A stretch of 64,000 nucleotides of DNA from Rhynchopus sp. YZ270_cl-10 (taxonomy: Eukaryota > Euglenozoa > Diplonemea > Diplonemida > Diplonemidae): the NCBI GenBank assembly GCA_964035575.1, contig OZ037862.1, forward strand, positions 1,302,001 to 1,366,000. Direction: 5' to 3'. How positions within the stretch are numbered: the first letter of the stretch is position 1; the number at the start of each line of letters is the position of its first letter. Shown here piece after piece: positions 24,446-36,624 of this stretch. The notes under the pieces are model-generated. The model worked only from the letters and a program-made list of their open reading frames with translations. It did no database searches and was not told the origin of the DNA. The translations under genes and the position numbers were made by a program.

Positions 24446-25169
24446 ATAATCCTTTCTTTTCTTTTCTCTCTCTCTCTCTCTCTCTTCCATTCTTTCTTTT
24501 TGAGTACCATTTTGATTTTCACAATGAAACATAAACACATCCGGGGCTGTCATATCTGTCAGTGAGAGGTGTCTGTATCAATATCTAAAGGGGCCGAATT
24601 TTATTAGTTATTCGGACCCTCCTTCCTTTTATACCATTTTTTTTTTTCCACTGTAACCTACCATGGTAGGCGTGACGCTGACTACACGGTAATTATTGGT
24701 AGCCGCATTTTTTTTTTTTTTTAACGAAGAGATGTATATGTACGTGTGTGACCCTGCAATCAATCCATCAGTTGGATGTTGGACTGCAATCAATAATTCT
24801 CTTTGAAAAATTCCCATAATTATACACACCCATTATTGACGAAAAGCAACGACGGATATCCAATATCAAAACAAAGCATGTTCACAACGCACCCCTTTTT
24901 TTCTCTGACAGTTCTCCATGAAGGTAAAATTTATGGTGTTCCGCACTTCAAAGAAAAGAGCAATTTACCTCCCCCTCTCTCTGCGTGCTTTGGGATGAGA
25001 TGTGCTGTCCTGTAAGTATCTCGTCTCTTTTGGGTGACAAATGTGAGCCCGCAGCCCTCTTGGTTGGGGTGGTTTCGCCTATACACCAGACCCTGGGGGG
25101 AAAAAGGGAGGTGTTACTAAGGGCGTACGAGCTACGTCTATTGTGTAGTACAAATGTCTTCAGATAACA

Positions 25170-25289
25170 TTGAGTACAGACCTAGAGGGGTCTTGGTACT
25201 TTTAGGAAATGTGTCGACAACAAAAAATAAAAAAAACATAGTGGAGCACACTCTAGGGTGGGTGGCTACACTAATACAACCAAGTTTTC
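25170..25289 (+). repeat. Type C then type B micro-element
   Basis: Type C (25170-25221, TTGAGTACAGACC to GTGTCGACAAC) is followed 17 bp later by type B (25239-25289, TAGTGGAGCACACTCTAGGG to AAGTTTTC, with a GGTG duplication inside). A-tracts flank each unit, and A6CA stands on both sides of the type B unit. Confidence 0.8.
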
Positions 25290-27583
25290 AAAAAACAAAC
25301 TTCAATGAAATAAAGGAAACTCCTGTATCCCCTCACACACCCCATCTTGACTTCGCATGTGTTCTTTCAGCGCATGAATTATCTTTTATTATTTTTTCTG
25401 TTCATGTTTATTTAAAAGAAAGGGATGTGTCTGTGACCCTGCACCCTTTATTTATTCACTTCCCCAAAATCCCCGTTAACATTTCAGATCCACCAATATG
25501 TAACAAAAAGGTTCTAAAAAAACCCCCCCTTTTTTTTTTGAGCAGCTGCTTTGAAACATTTTCAGTTTCTCTTCAAAAAAGGGGTAAATTTATTTTGAAA
25601 TTTGAGTGACCCTCCCCCTAGTTCTTTTCGTAAGATCTACGGTAAACAAAACCATGTAATTTAAACACAACAAAAGGGTGACCAAGCAAAGAAAGGCTTG
25701 GAGTCTTTTCTTACAAAAAAAAAAAGTTTCTCTTTCTCTCTCTCTCTCTCCCTCTCCCTCTGAGGATTCGCACCCTTTTTTATTTTTTGAAAAAAAAAAA
25801 CATTGTACAAGATGTTCACGACCAAAAGTAAGTTTTATTTCCTTTTCTTTTCAGGGGGTGGTGTTACCGATCTGCTGTCGGGGACATGTCAAGGACATGT
25901 CAATATGGGCCCTTTCGGGAACACCAGGGGGGTGTTTTTTTTTTTGTGATTTTTATGCACTGTTCCTATGCACCACAACTGGTTTCTTCCTTCCCCTTCC
26001 CTTCCCCTTCCTCTTCCCCTATCCCATGCCCAGAATTCCCTTTACCACTTTCCCCTTATTCCATACGAAGATGCACTCCATACCCCCCAAACCCCGCCAG
26101 CCATTTTCTCCCACAGGATTGCTCTTCACCTTTTTAAAAAAAAATGCCACCCCCCTTTTGGGTGCAGCTTTTCACTTTTGTTTTTTTTTTTTGTCAGAAT
26201 ATCAAAAAAAAAAAATCGGGGTTTTTTTTTCCTGCTTCAATCCCCCTCCTTCTTTTTTTTCTTCAACTCCCAAACGCAACACTCCGAGGGTTTGATAACC
26301 CGCGGAGTGTCAGTGCCTGCGTCCCAGAGGCGTTTTGCACTATCAATTTCACTTTTTTTTTGTCTCTATTAATTCCCCAAATAGGGGCTTCTATTGGTAA
26401 AGTCCTGCAGGGTAATTTGCCCGAATCTTGTTGTATGTGCGTATGTATAAAACTTCTTTTTGTTTTTTTTAAATGCAAGATGACTTAAGCAAAACATCAG
26501 GCTTAAGAAGACTTTTTATGTTTGCTCTCCTACTCTATAAACCAAACAAAAAAAACCCCCATTTTTTGTGGGGATGTCTCCTTTTTTGGTTCAAAATATT
26601 TATATTTGTTTTCTCTTGCGCTTTTACAGAAAGCGATACCCAGATACACACGAACACAAACAAAAACCATTCCCCCTTTTCCATTTCCCCAATAATCATA
26701 GTATTTTTTCTAACTTTTCTAGAAAAATATCTGTTTAAGTATGGCACATCTAGATGTACGAAATGGAAGAAGACACGGACGTGGACGGATGCGATTCCTT
26801 CCATTCCGATACTGGCAACGTTGGGCTCGCTCGACAACGCGCCGAAGGGGGGCTGTCAGATATCCCAGTACTGGCTGGCATTTAATTTTTTTTTTGATGT
26901 GGCTGAAAAAAGCCAAAACTGCACCCTGACAAAAAGTGGCCTTTTTTTGGACTCAGCCACACCATTGCAGATGCGTTCATTCGCCCTCCCTAAGGTGCAA
27001 AATAAATCAATCCAAAATGTATTTTTTTGTTCGACATTCGAGACGCAGTGGTGGGATGCCCACACGCCCCCCCGCAACTCTTCCTTCATTTTTATGTTTT
27101 GTTCTTTTTCCCTTTTTTCTGAACCCCTTTTTTCAGATGTATGCACACGAGGCATATTAATCTTCGTTTTTCTCCCCTTTTTTTGCGAAAGATGTGCCCA
27201 TTCATCTTTCAAAGCGAGCTTCCCTCCCCCCTCAGGGTGACCAAGCTAAGAAGACTTGGATCACCAAAAATTGTTGTTTTCTTTTTAAAATTTTTACCTT
27301 TTTTTTTTGAGCACATTACTCGCCCCTTCAGTTACTCACGACCCCCCTTTTTTCCGTGGTTGCTTCTTCTCTGCCACACTCTCAAGGACGAGATCTACAG
27401 TCTACGCAGGTCCCATCCTTTTGAGAAGGTGACATTATTAGTAACCTACCTTCAGTGGATGAAAGGTCAATACAACAAAAATAGTATGGAACCTGACCAA
27501 CGCTTGCGCTACCTTTTAAATTGAGTGCAGAACTTCTTTGGGTGGCCAATAGCGCTTTGTGGGGGGGGAAAAAAAAAGCAGAC
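25290..27583. other. Non-coding stretch
   Basis: No gene is supported. It holds type F-like hairpins near 25675, 26476 and 27236, a type D repeat near 25857-25930, type E at 26311-26350 and type G at 27136-27163. The frame of ~205 codons at 25.7-26.3 kb runs through homopolymers and repeats. Confidence 0.6.
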
Positions 27584-27642
27584 AGTGGAGATTGCACAAC
27601 TGTGGCAACACAACCGAGGCAACTACACTCCAACAATTTATC
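27584..27642 (+). repeat. Type A micro-element, consensus-like copy
   Basis: A 59-bp unit: AGTGGAGATTGCACAACTG, TGGCAACACAACCGAGGCAA, CTACACTCC, AACAATTTATC, then A7. GTGGAG near the start and CTCCAAC near the end can pair. No promoter box or reading frame is seen. Confidence 0.88.
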
Positions 27643-28389
27643 AAAAAAATAACATCTCATTTTGACCCTCTTTGCCAAGTGTTTACCGATGTTTTAACGG
27701 CTGGCAAAACACCGGCAAAATGGGTCAAAAAATCAGGTGGAAAAAAGCAAAAAAAAAAAGCAAAAAAAAAAAAGAAAAGGGGGTGCAGAATTTCCTTGGT
27801 CTGGTTCTCATCTCCAAAACCCACCTATAGGTGGGTGATTGTAGAAGCGACAAAAAACTGCCGTTTTTTTCTCCCCTCCAAAAAACGCCTTTTTCAGGCG
27901 TGTTTACAAGAGCAAGCGTGTTCTTTTTTTCCAAAATTTTGTTTGCTCAAAAAGGTTGTCAGGTACACACCCCTGTCAGTCTTGTTGCCTTTTGTTTTTT
28001 GTTTTGTTTTTTTTTTTGCTCGGAAGCATCAGAAATTTGAGCATTTTTTTTTGCTGCGGTGAATTTAGCCCATTATTTTGATGTGTTTTAAACTCAAAAG
28101 TATGGGTGATTCCCCTTCTCAGTGTAGAATTGCTTTAAATGGGTGTGCTTATTTCTTTGAATCTATCAACATCTCTCTCTCTCCCTTCCTCAAAAAAACA
28201 AAAAAAAAAAAAAAACCTCATCCCAATGAGACGTAGAAACACACATAAAAAAACTGTCCTCTCTTTTTAAAGATTGTGTGTGTGCGCAAAAGGCAAATTC
28301 AAGTCATGAAATTCTCTTATTTTTATTTTTATTTTTTTGCGTTTTTTTCTTCTCGTTTAATAGCCAAGCCGCTTTTAATCCCCTAACCC

Positions 28390-28427
<38 letters not shown>

Positions 28428-29127
28428 CTCTGCCACTGTACATGAACAACTCCCTTCCCCACCGTTCCCCCCCCCCTTTATTGGTTTCTTTTCGTTTATC
28501 ACATTTATCAAAAAAAAAAAAAATTCCTTTTTCTCTCTGCTTTTTAAAAACATAGTGTTCTCTTATCTCCCATATTTGCCACAACTGCTTGAAATGCGGT
28601 CCCCATTTTTTTTTTTTTTCACGCTTTCGTATCTTTTTTTTGTCGTTTGGATTGACCATTTAAAAAATTCGAAACGAACAACGAACAAAAAAAAACGTCT
28701 TCCCCTCTCCCCCAAGAACAACAAAAGGTCTGGGTGTGAGACTGGAAGACTGAAAAATCAAGTTTATTTGTATTTTTTACAGCCTTCCTTTCTCTCACCA
28801 TTACAGCACATCTCCTCTCGCATTTGTTTGGTGACTCCAGAACCATGAGAGGTTCAGGTGTGTCAACCATCTTTTTCTTTTAATCTGGTGCTTTCGGAAG
28901 TCGGTCAACGACCTGTCAGAGACGTGTCACGACCTGTCGGTGACCTGTCAATATCAGGGGGTGTGTGTATAGAGTCCCTGTGTCAGCGACCTGTCAATAT
29001 CGACCCCCTCCTGGAGACACCATAATCTCTATTTTTTATCTCTTGCTCCTAATTGCGGTTCAGTGAGGTTCTGGAGCGGTCTCTCTTTGATTCAACTAGA
29101 TATAACCAAAATAATTAAAAATTGACT
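27643..29127. other. Non-coding stretch
   Basis: No gene is supported. A CT run lies near 28395-28425 and a type D repeat near 28890-29022. The remainder is AT-rich, low-complexity DNA. Confidence 0.6.
28890..29022 (+). repeat. Type D repeat (GACCTGTCA units)
   Basis: GGTGCTTTCGGAAGTCGGTC is followed by several GACCTGTCA units, AATATCGACCCC and a closing GGAGACACC. A shorter version is at 56372-56443, and a diverged one near 25857-25930. GGTGCTTT and GGAGCACC ends can pair. Confidence 0.65.
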
Positions 29128-29134
29128 ATCCAAT

Positions 29135-30242
29135 CATGGCTGTGTAACTTAAGTGACTTAAGTTTTTTTTTTTAAAAAAACTTAAGTCGCTTAAGTTACC
29201 TTAAGTCATCGTTTTTTTTTTTTTTTTTTCCCCTTTTGCTTGGCTTGGGTGTGAAGCTTCAGGTGGTCTGAAGAGTGATCTGACCATATTCTCTAGGTAC
29301 AACAGTCCTCAAAAAATGCATTGACGAAAGAATTTTGCACTTTTGACCACCACAGATTATGTACCTGTGCACCCGTGTACCTGTGTACCTGTGTACCTGT
29401 GTACCTGTGTACCTGTGTACCTGTGTACCTGTGTACCTGTGTACCTGTGTACCTGTGTACCTGTGCACCTGTGTACCTGTGTACCTGTGTACCTGTGTAC
29501 CTGTGTACCTGTGTACCTGTGTACCTGTGTACTGTGCGGAAATTGGCCAAAAACGAGAACTTGTACGTTTCGGCAAATTGACCCCACCACTGGCCGGACG
29601 GATTCCAGAAATGCAAATGCCGCCGTTTAAAAGCTTCACCAACGAAAAATTTTTTCACCAACACGTGTATCCCCTATGAGGGTGACAACTGGTAGAAACA
29701 CGGGTAATCGGTTATGCAGCCACGCCAAGCATAATATTTCGTTGCAAAATATTTACGTTTCGGAAAGTGGAAAATGACTGGCATGTACCAGCCATTTTAC
29801 CATCGATATTTCACTGTCATGTCTACTCCAAATAATCGCCCCTCACGTGTGCACTTGACCGCACGCGGGTGCAGTGATAAGTCCGATTTGATTGGGTGGT
29901 CACCCTCATTTGGAATTTTCAGTTAGAATTTTCAGGAAACTACGGGTATCCGGCCCCTTCAGTGAAGTTCATCGTCCAAGCAAAAACAAAAAAAAAAAAA
30001 AAAAAAACAGAAAAAAACGGTAACTTAAGCTAACTTAAGTGACTTAAGTTGGTAACTTAAGCTGTTTTTTTATAAAAAAAACTTAAGTTACGTTTTTTTT
30101 CTAAAAAAACTTAAGTTTTTTTCTCGAAAACTTAAGTTTTTTAATTTAAGTTTTTTTTTTCAGTAGCTTAAGTCGCTTAAATTTTCCGGAGGATTTCGGA
30201 GAAAACTTAAGTTTTTTTTTTAGCTTAAGTTACACAGCCATG
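29135..30242. mobile_element. 1.1-kb foldback element with 7-bp duplication
   Basis: The ends CATGGCTGTGTAACTTAAG (29135) and its inverted complement (ending 30242) are flanked by ATCCAAT at 29128-29134 and 30243-30249. Subterminal regions on both sides repeat the self-complementary ACTTAAGT. The left half also carries an 8-bp tandem array (29361-29532). There is no transposase frame. It is non-autonomous and belongs to a superfamily I cannot name. Confidence 0.85.
29361..29532. repeat. (GTGTACCT)n, about 21 copies
   Basis: A tandem array of an 8-bp unit with two single-base variants near its left and middle parts. It lies inside the foldback element 29135-30242. All six frames through it are open because the unit lacks stops; none is a gene. 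A remnant of the same unit is at 43384-43404. Confidence 0.95.
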
Positions 30243-30314
30243 ATCCAATTTGGCAAAAAAAAAAAAAAAAAAAAAATGTTACCACCTAAGTGGTTTCTAA
30301 CTGCTCCAATCGCG

Positions 30315-30346
<32 letters not shown>

Positions 30347-31268
30347 TATTGGGTGCCTCAGCACAACCAAAGAGGCTGAGAAAGCGACCCTTTCTCTAAT
30401 TTTTATTTCAAAATAGTATGGTTTATTCTACTCTGTTATTTTACTTTTTTTCGTTAAATTTTTTATGTTGTTTTTGTGTAAAAAAGACAACTTTCTTTTG
30501 TTCAGAATGAATGTACCCCCATTCCCAATTCCCCTCTCAAAACATACAAAAAAAAACATTTTCAAATTCCCCTCTGGTACATATCGTCTATCTTCGTTCG
30601 CTGGGGAAAGGGGATGGTGTGTGTCGACGCCACCTGTCACCTTTTTTCCTGTTTTACGTTAAATCGAAAAAATAGTTTTTAGTACTGCAACACAATTATT
30701 CAATTTTTCAAAAAAAAATAAAGCGTTCTTTTTGAAATAAATTAATCATTATGAAACAACGTCCCACTGATTTTGCCCTTTTGGAAGCGAGAGGGCAAGA
30801 GAGTGGGGAAAAACGAAAAAAATAAACAGTACATTTGTTTGTTTATAACGTGTGTAATGAGGATTTTTTTTTTGTCTTGAGAGCCCCCGAGAGGCCCAGT
30901 CAAAAAAGAAAATTATCTAAACAGCGTTTTGTTAAATTTTATGTTTCTGGAAAAGAAAACAGAAAAGAAAACACAAAAAATACAGTTTATCAATCAACGT
31001 TCTGCCTTTTAAGCAATGTCAGACCAGAGGCCTTTCTCATATTCTGCTACACTCTCTTGAGGGAGGAGGTATACCGTCTGTCATATTCCAGCCCTTTGCG
31101 GGCCGACATTGAAGCAGAGCACCAACTGTGATAGGTTGCTGATTGACGAAAAAAAACAAAGTTCCGTTTTCGAGGGGGAAAAAAAAAACAAAAAAAAAGC
31201 AGGATTTTTACTCCAATCAGTCTAACACTAATAACAAAATTTCAAAAAAAACCACCTCTTTTTTTTTT

Positions 31269-31315
31269 GAAAACTTGGTTGTATTAGTGTAGCCACCCTA
31301 GAGTGTGCTCCACTA
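31269..31315 (-). repeat. Type B micro-element, inverted
   Basis: The only complete type B unit on the minus strand in this window. It is flanked by T-tracts (A-tracts on its own strand): A7 before TAGTGG and A9 after GTTTTC. It shows the unit can insert in either orientation relative to the window, always with A-tracts on its own sense strand. Confidence 0.85.
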
Positions 31316-32070
31316 TTTTTTTGAAGGTGACTGGCCATCGTCTTTTTCAGTTTTTTTTTCTTCTTTTTTTTTAATGCCTGACCCCGCCGTTTGCAGTCCC
31401 CCACCCTGGTGGCAGGATGTGGGGAAGAAAAAACAAAACTTAACGGGTGTGTTTATTGTACTATGGACGGTCGTCATTTCCCTCCTACTGAATTTCTTCT
31501 TTTAAAAGTCAGTCATAATATTTTGACTTATTGTCTGAAGGTAACTCAGAGGAGACTGCGATACTGTTTTACAATCAAAACCAACCCGACAATACTTTAT
31601 TTTTCGCACAAAAATACCCGCATTAAAATAAAAAAGCGCAAATTAAGCACCACAGTAATATGACCCTTCGTCAGTCTATGAGTGCAGTTCTTTCTGTATT
31701 GTTTTTTTTTTTCACAGTGCTCTGCGTACGCCGTTGAACGGTAAGGCATTTTGCACTTTTCAACTTTTTTTTAGATTTATTGTCCCATTTTTCTCCCCCA
31801 CCCCAACCCCCCACCCCCCCGCATTTTCAAGCAAAGTATGAGGAAAAAAATGTTTTTGACTTCATCAAGAGAACACACAAATAATTTATAGTGGAGTAAA
31901 CCAATCCATGGGGTGTAGAGAAAGAAAGTATGCGTCAAAAAGCTTCAAAAGCAGACTGATTTCCTCCCCCTCTTTTTTTATTTATTTTTCTAACTTTTTT
32001 TTATTTTTTTCTTGCATTCTTTTTCTTTTTCTCTGCCTTTCAACAAAAAGGAGAGTGTTTATACATTCTC

Positions 32071-32118
32071 TTATTTCATATACTATCTATTCAGTAGAAT
32101 AGATAGTATATGAAATAA
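32071..32118. repeat. Perfect 22-bp-arm hairpin (type J)
   Basis: TTATTTCATATACTATCTAT, TC, loop AGTA, then the exact inverted complement ending ATATGAAATAA. Diverged copies with the extension TTTAGTGCACCCTATTATAC lie near 3735 and 40155, and one is split by the palindrome at 19081-19584. Confidence 0.75.
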
Positions 32119-32566
32119 TTTTTGTACACACCTCTCATCCCTTCCTTTCCATTCTCGCCAATGGAAAGGAATGTATGAACTGATGTTTCTTTTTTCTGCA
32201 CCCCAATAGGCAGTTACAGGCACCTTGAATACTACATCTTCTACTATGACGTGGTATTTAAGCGTGAGCTCTAATGTCCAAGAAGGGGAAGAGAGAGAGA
32301 GAGAGAGAAAAAAAAAAGGAACCATGTGTGACAGTGTCTCTCCTACTTATCCCAATACCAACAGGGCATATTTCTTAGATCTTTTTTGGGGGGGTATTCC
32401 CTTTTGCTCATGTACCCCCAATAACAAAAAAAAGCCGCCTTTTTTTTTTTTTGATCCTTCCTTCCCACCCCCGCCTCCCCTTTGGTATTTTCCTTTCAGA
32501 TGCTGATATTAAACACTTATGCAACAAAAAAAAAAAAAACCATTCTTTCAAAAAAAAAAAAAAGGT

Positions 32567-32628
32567 AGTGGAGATTGCACAACTGTGGCAACACAACCGA
32601 GGCAACTACACTACTTCAACAATTTATC
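32567..32628 (+). repeat. Type A micro-element
   Basis: A full unit runs from AGTGGAGATTGCACAACTG to CAACAATTTATC. A13 precedes it with GGT between, and A8 follows. Confidence 0.85.
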
Positions 32629-32977
32629 AAAAAAAATTTAAAAAAAAATGAGGAAAGTCTCTCTCACTTTTCGTTGACAAGAAGACTTTTCCTCCCCTTT
32701 TGTTGATGGTTATGTACGCGAGGCATATTCATCGTTTCCTCTTTTTCTTTACTTTTTTTGTTATGAACAATCCCTAAGACACTATCATCCACCCCCTTAT
32801 TTTTTTGCCTTTTTTTTGCCTCCATTCTTTTAACAGCCATCGGGTTTTCTAATGTTCGGTTTGTTCGTTATTTTTTAAAATTGTTCAGCCTGGTATTTTT
32901 TTTCCACACAATAAATCATTCGTGGTTCACGTCGGCGACTCAGTCGTTTTTTTTTTATTTTTATTGTTTTCTTTAAA

Positions 32978-33027
32978 CAGTGCCTTTCGTCCGCCGATGA
33001 ACGGTGAGGTGTTTGGCACTCTTTCAA
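32978..33027 (+). repeat. Type E micro-element
   Basis: CAGTGCCTTTCGTCCGCCGA, then ACGGTGAGGTGTTTGGCACT, then CTTTCAATTT. It matches the copy at 19939-19987 with a few changes. Confidence 0.65.
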
Positions 33028-34082
33028 TTTTTGACAATGTGGTTGGTTCGAAGGACTCTGTCAAAAAAAAAAAAAATATGCAAAAACACTATTTTTCCCC
33101 TAACAAGGTGTCTAAAGAGGCTTAGGTCCATCTTATCAACCTTTTTTTTTTGTTTATTTTTGTGTTCATTCCTGAGGGATTGGTACCCTATTGAATGGTA
33201 GTTTTACGAATTCAACAGACGGTCAAATGAAGGCAGGAAAAATGAACTTTTTTCCCCCCCCTTTTTTTCGAATCACACCAACACTAGGTTTGATATTTTG
33301 CATTTACGACGGATATTTCATTCACATATGAAGTGTGCACGGGATGCACACCCATCTTATCGTTCCCCCTTTCTTTGCGTTCTAATCGAGAATAAGAATG
33401 ACAAAAAAAAAACACAGAACGTTGCGTTTTCGATTATTTTTTTTGAAAGTGACTGAAAGCACAGGCTTAGGTCAGCTTCTTACCAAACAATCCTTTCTTA
33501 ACTTTTTTTTTTTTTTTTGAAAAGATTTGAAACGTTGTTGTGTGTCTGTCCCATCAGACGCCTTCGTATATTTCAAACCTTTGTAACATTTTTTTTTCTT
33601 CATTTTTTCAACCTCTCAACCCCTGAAGACCCAACAAGAGTGCAGATTGCACACTCAAAGGGTAGGCCTAAACGCATTGTCAATTTTCCAGCAAAAAAAA
33701 AACAAAAACAAAAACAAAACGGCGAAAAATATTTTTCAAAAAAACGTAAACCTGGCGTACAGTAGAGCATTCGTGTCTCCTACAAAATATGCAACCAAAA
33801 AAAACACGAGATCTCGAAAATTTCGAAGAAAAAAAAAATCGAGATGATCTCAGATCTCGGTCGAAAAAAAGTTAGAAATCCCAAAAAAAAATCTTCAAGA
33901 GATTTTCATGGTACCGTGAAGCGGAGTTGCTACAATGCAAACAGTTTTCCGTAAAAAAACAGAAAAAGGTAGTTCTCTCCACACAAAAAAAAAAAAACTT
34001 TAGATCTTTACCACCAGTAGGTGTAAAGTCGATTGTCGATACAAACACAAATATCCCAACCCTCGGGTTCATTGTGGTATTT

Positions 34083-34288
34083 TTTTTTTGATAAAACAAC
34101 TTGTTGTCAATTCTAAAAAGATTGGAGGCAGCGCTGCAGGGCAAACAAAACGGATTGAAAAAAACAGAAGCTTGCTTGTTTTCTTTGAGTACTTAATTAA
34201 CCACAACAACCGTACTTCAGTTTAACACATTTTTTCACCTTTTTGTTTTCCCGGCTTTGAGCGCACAAACAAAAGACCCGATCTTTTT
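34083..34288 (+). repeat. 206-bp dispersed repeat, copy 2
   Basis: Ungapped match to 9212-9417 with about two substitutions. Exon-like block iv of the 9-kb locus is contained in it but has an in-frame TAA here. Flanking DNA is unrelated beyond T-runs, so it is a dispersed fragment rather than a whole duplicated locus. Confidence 0.9.
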
Positions 34289-35955
34289 TGGCATTCAAAT
34301 ACGCAAAAAATATTGCAGTATTTTTTTTTGACAACAATACTATCAGAGTACCTCCCACACCCTTCAATACCCCCTCCTCTCTCCCCAAACCCAAACCCCC
34401 ACCCCACCCCCACCGTACGGTTCACCACCTATTATTTTGTGGTGCAACACAAAACCTAGCGTTTAAAAGGAATAGAGTTTGCATCATATTTGCGATGAGA
34501 CGCATGACGGACGAGACACCTGGAGGGAAAACTACTAGTAATTCTGCTTCCAAAATAACAGAGTGTATGATAAGTGGTGTTACACCAGTAAAACACTAGG
34601 TCGTTTTTAGAAATAGTCGTTGCGACTAGTATTTCCACTAGTAGTCCCCCCTCCTGACGAATCCGCTGTGGGAGCGCTTCTTTTTGTGGGTGGGTGTGTT
34701 CTATGATGCACCCTGATGAAGTGGATGTCCTCCACCCCCCGGAGAAGTGTTTTTTGTGCTTTGCGTACCTGCCAAGGTTGTTAAGCCCGTTCTCAAACTT
34801 TCTCGAATATGTCTTTCTCTTTTGCAAGTGACGTTATTGTCTTTTCCACCGCTTTGCTTTCTTTTGTAGCAAAGTATATTGCGAAAAAAAGCAGCATCCA
34901 ATCAATCAGTCTTTTTCTTGAGATGTGAATTGCTCTGTTGGGTTCTGAGAAGGAGCAGTTAGAACCTGGTGTGGGGGGGAAAAGGGAAAAGGAAAAAAAA
35001 AAAAACTGTGAGACCAGAGTGAAACCCGAGAATAGTGTATGCAAAAAACACCCCCTTTGTGTGTGTGTTTTTTTCTTTTCTTTTTTGCAATGTCTGTCCG
35101 TTTCTCTCTTCTCTTGCTAAATAACCCCTTCTTTTCTCCCGATTTTTTTTGTCTTTTTTTGGATGTTTCTTATCAAAATAAAATGCAGCCCTCTGGTTGT
35201 ATTTTGATATATTGTGTTGTGTTATTTCCCCCTCCCATTTCCCCACCCCCCCCTCCCATTTTCAACTTCAAGGCATTATATAAAACAGTGGTCCATTGAT
35301 ATCGTTACCCAAAGGCCAAAAAAAAAATACCCTTTTTGACCAAAAAGGGATGCAAGCCTAGGTTTGGGAAAACACGAACCGTGAAAATAAAATAAAACAA
35401 AGAATTTTTTAAAAAAAATTGAAATACGAGAAAACAAAATGCTCCGTTTTCACAATATTTTGGAGGGAGAAAAAAAAAATGGGCAAGAGTCTCATTCACT
35501 CTACTCTACTGTTAAGAAAAACGACTTCTTCTCTAAAAAAACGCCCTCTCTTTTTATCAATACAATCGTTACTTCGTAAGAAAGGTACACAACCCACCTC
35601 CCTTTTTTGTTTCGTTAAGGTCCATTTTTTTTTTATATTTTCCGGCAAAAAGGTGTTCCTATTTACCTTTTTTTTTGTGCACCAGAAATATCCACAAAAG
35701 ATCCGCAGCGTGTTGTTCCACATCCACGACACAACCTTTTCTTGAATCATATTATAAGGTGACCAAAGCACAAGAGGCTTAGGTTCATCTTAAATAAAAA
35801 AAAAATAGTGGAGCACACTCTAGGCATACTTGTCCCCCCATTATGGGGAGGGGTAAAATATGGGGGAAATATGGGGGAAATATGGGGGATTTTCCCCCCC
35901 ATATTCCCCCATATTTTCCCCATATTTCCCCCATATTTTTTATGGGGGAATAGAT

Positions 35956-36289
35956 GTACTGGTGTACTGGTGTACTGGTGTACTGGTGTACTGGTGTACT
36001 GGTGTACTGGTGTACTGGTGTACTGGTGTACTGGTGTACTGGTGTACTGGTGTACTGGTGTACTGGTGTACTGGTGTACTGGTGTACTGGTGTACTGGTG
36101 TACTGGTGTACTGGTGTACTGGTGTACTGGTGTACTGGTGTACTGGTGTACTGGTGTACTGGTGTACTGGTGTACTGGTGTACTGGTGTACTGGTGTACT
36201 GGTGTACTGGTGTACTGGTGTACTGGTGTACTAGTGTACTAGTGTACTAGTGTACTAGTGTACTAGTGTACTAGTGTACTGGTGTACTG
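35956..36289. repeat. (GTACTGGT)n grading into (GTACTAGT)n
   Basis: About 41 copies of an 8-bp unit form the left arm of the foldback. The last six or so units carry a G-to-A change giving GTACTAGT, the form that makes up the right-arm array. All frames are open by repeat structure only. Confidence 0.95.
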
Positions 36290-36417
36290 CTTCTGTACGT
36301 TACTTACCTACCCACCCCTCCAACACAACATTTTCGACGTTTCTCTGACGCATGAGGATTACATGGTTGTAAGTCCCTATAAGAAGGGCAAACCTGCTGA
36401 CGTTTTGGTATGGGCAG

Positions 36418-36624
36418 AAAGAAGGGCAACATTATGAGTTCCTCTCAGACTCCCCTGTTTTGCCACCGGTGTCAGGCATCAACAGGCCTAACCGCCCAGA
36501 TGGTTTCAACACAAAGCTTCACGACATCGGGCCTTCCGGTGCCATCGATAAGGCCCTCGACACAGACGGGTTAGCATTGCCCCTGCGTTTGACCTATAGC
36601 CCGCTTACTAGTACACTAGTACAC
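36418..36624 (+). other. Protein-like frame in the centre of the foldback
   Basis: The unique centre of the element holds about 69 open codons (KEGQHYEFLSDSPVLPPVSG, then INRPNRPDGFNTKLHDIGPS and on), read into the start of the right array, where it stops. Codon use looks more like coding DNA than the surroundings. No start codon or family is recognised. It may be a captured exon fragment. Confidence 0.3.

Larger units (their letters stand above)
21802..25169. other. Non-coding stretch with hairpin micro-repeats
   Basis: No confident gene. It holds type G at 22399-22426, type F near 23250 and at 24411-24445, type H at 23939-24018, and a diverged type A end at 24211-24248. Minus-strand 22940-22755 has a ~60-codon protein-like frame with no splice context or recognisable family. 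Confidence 0.55.
30250..32566. other. Non-coding stretch
   Basis: No gene is supported. It holds a GTTTT run (30318-30342), a type B unit on the minus strand (31269-31315), type E (31715-31765), and the hairpin 32071-32118. A segment near 31020-31110 resembles 39616-39700 (CAGACC..AGAGGCC, then CCGTCTGT..GTAT.CCAGCC). Confidence 0.6.
32629..35805. other. Non-coding stretch
   Basis: No gene is supported. It holds type G at 32706-32734 and 33330-33358, type E at 32978-33027, type F near 33105, 33447 and 35756, and the 206-bp repeat at 34083-34288. CTAGT-rich small inverted repeats occur near 34540-34650. Confidence 0.6.

Noticed and set aside
25678-26295. A 205-codon + strand frame
   Set aside because: Low-complexity Ser/Pro/Phe sequence from C/T-rich DNA and homopolymers, with no domain and no splice context.
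27367-27524. C-terminal-looking frame (LKDEIYSLRRSHPFEK and on)
   Set aside because: A similar stretch at 31040-31131 hints at homology, but the similarity extends over DNA that also occurs at 39616-39700 in another frame, so it is more likely a dispersed repeat than a gene family.
29321-29679. Frames of 77-127 codons reading poly VPVYLCTC or TGTQVHRY
   Set aside because: They are all produced by the GTGTACCT tandem array, which has no stop in any frame.
35808-36250. 144-codon frame reading poly WCTGVLVY
   Set aside because: A product of the GTACTGGT array in the foldback element.
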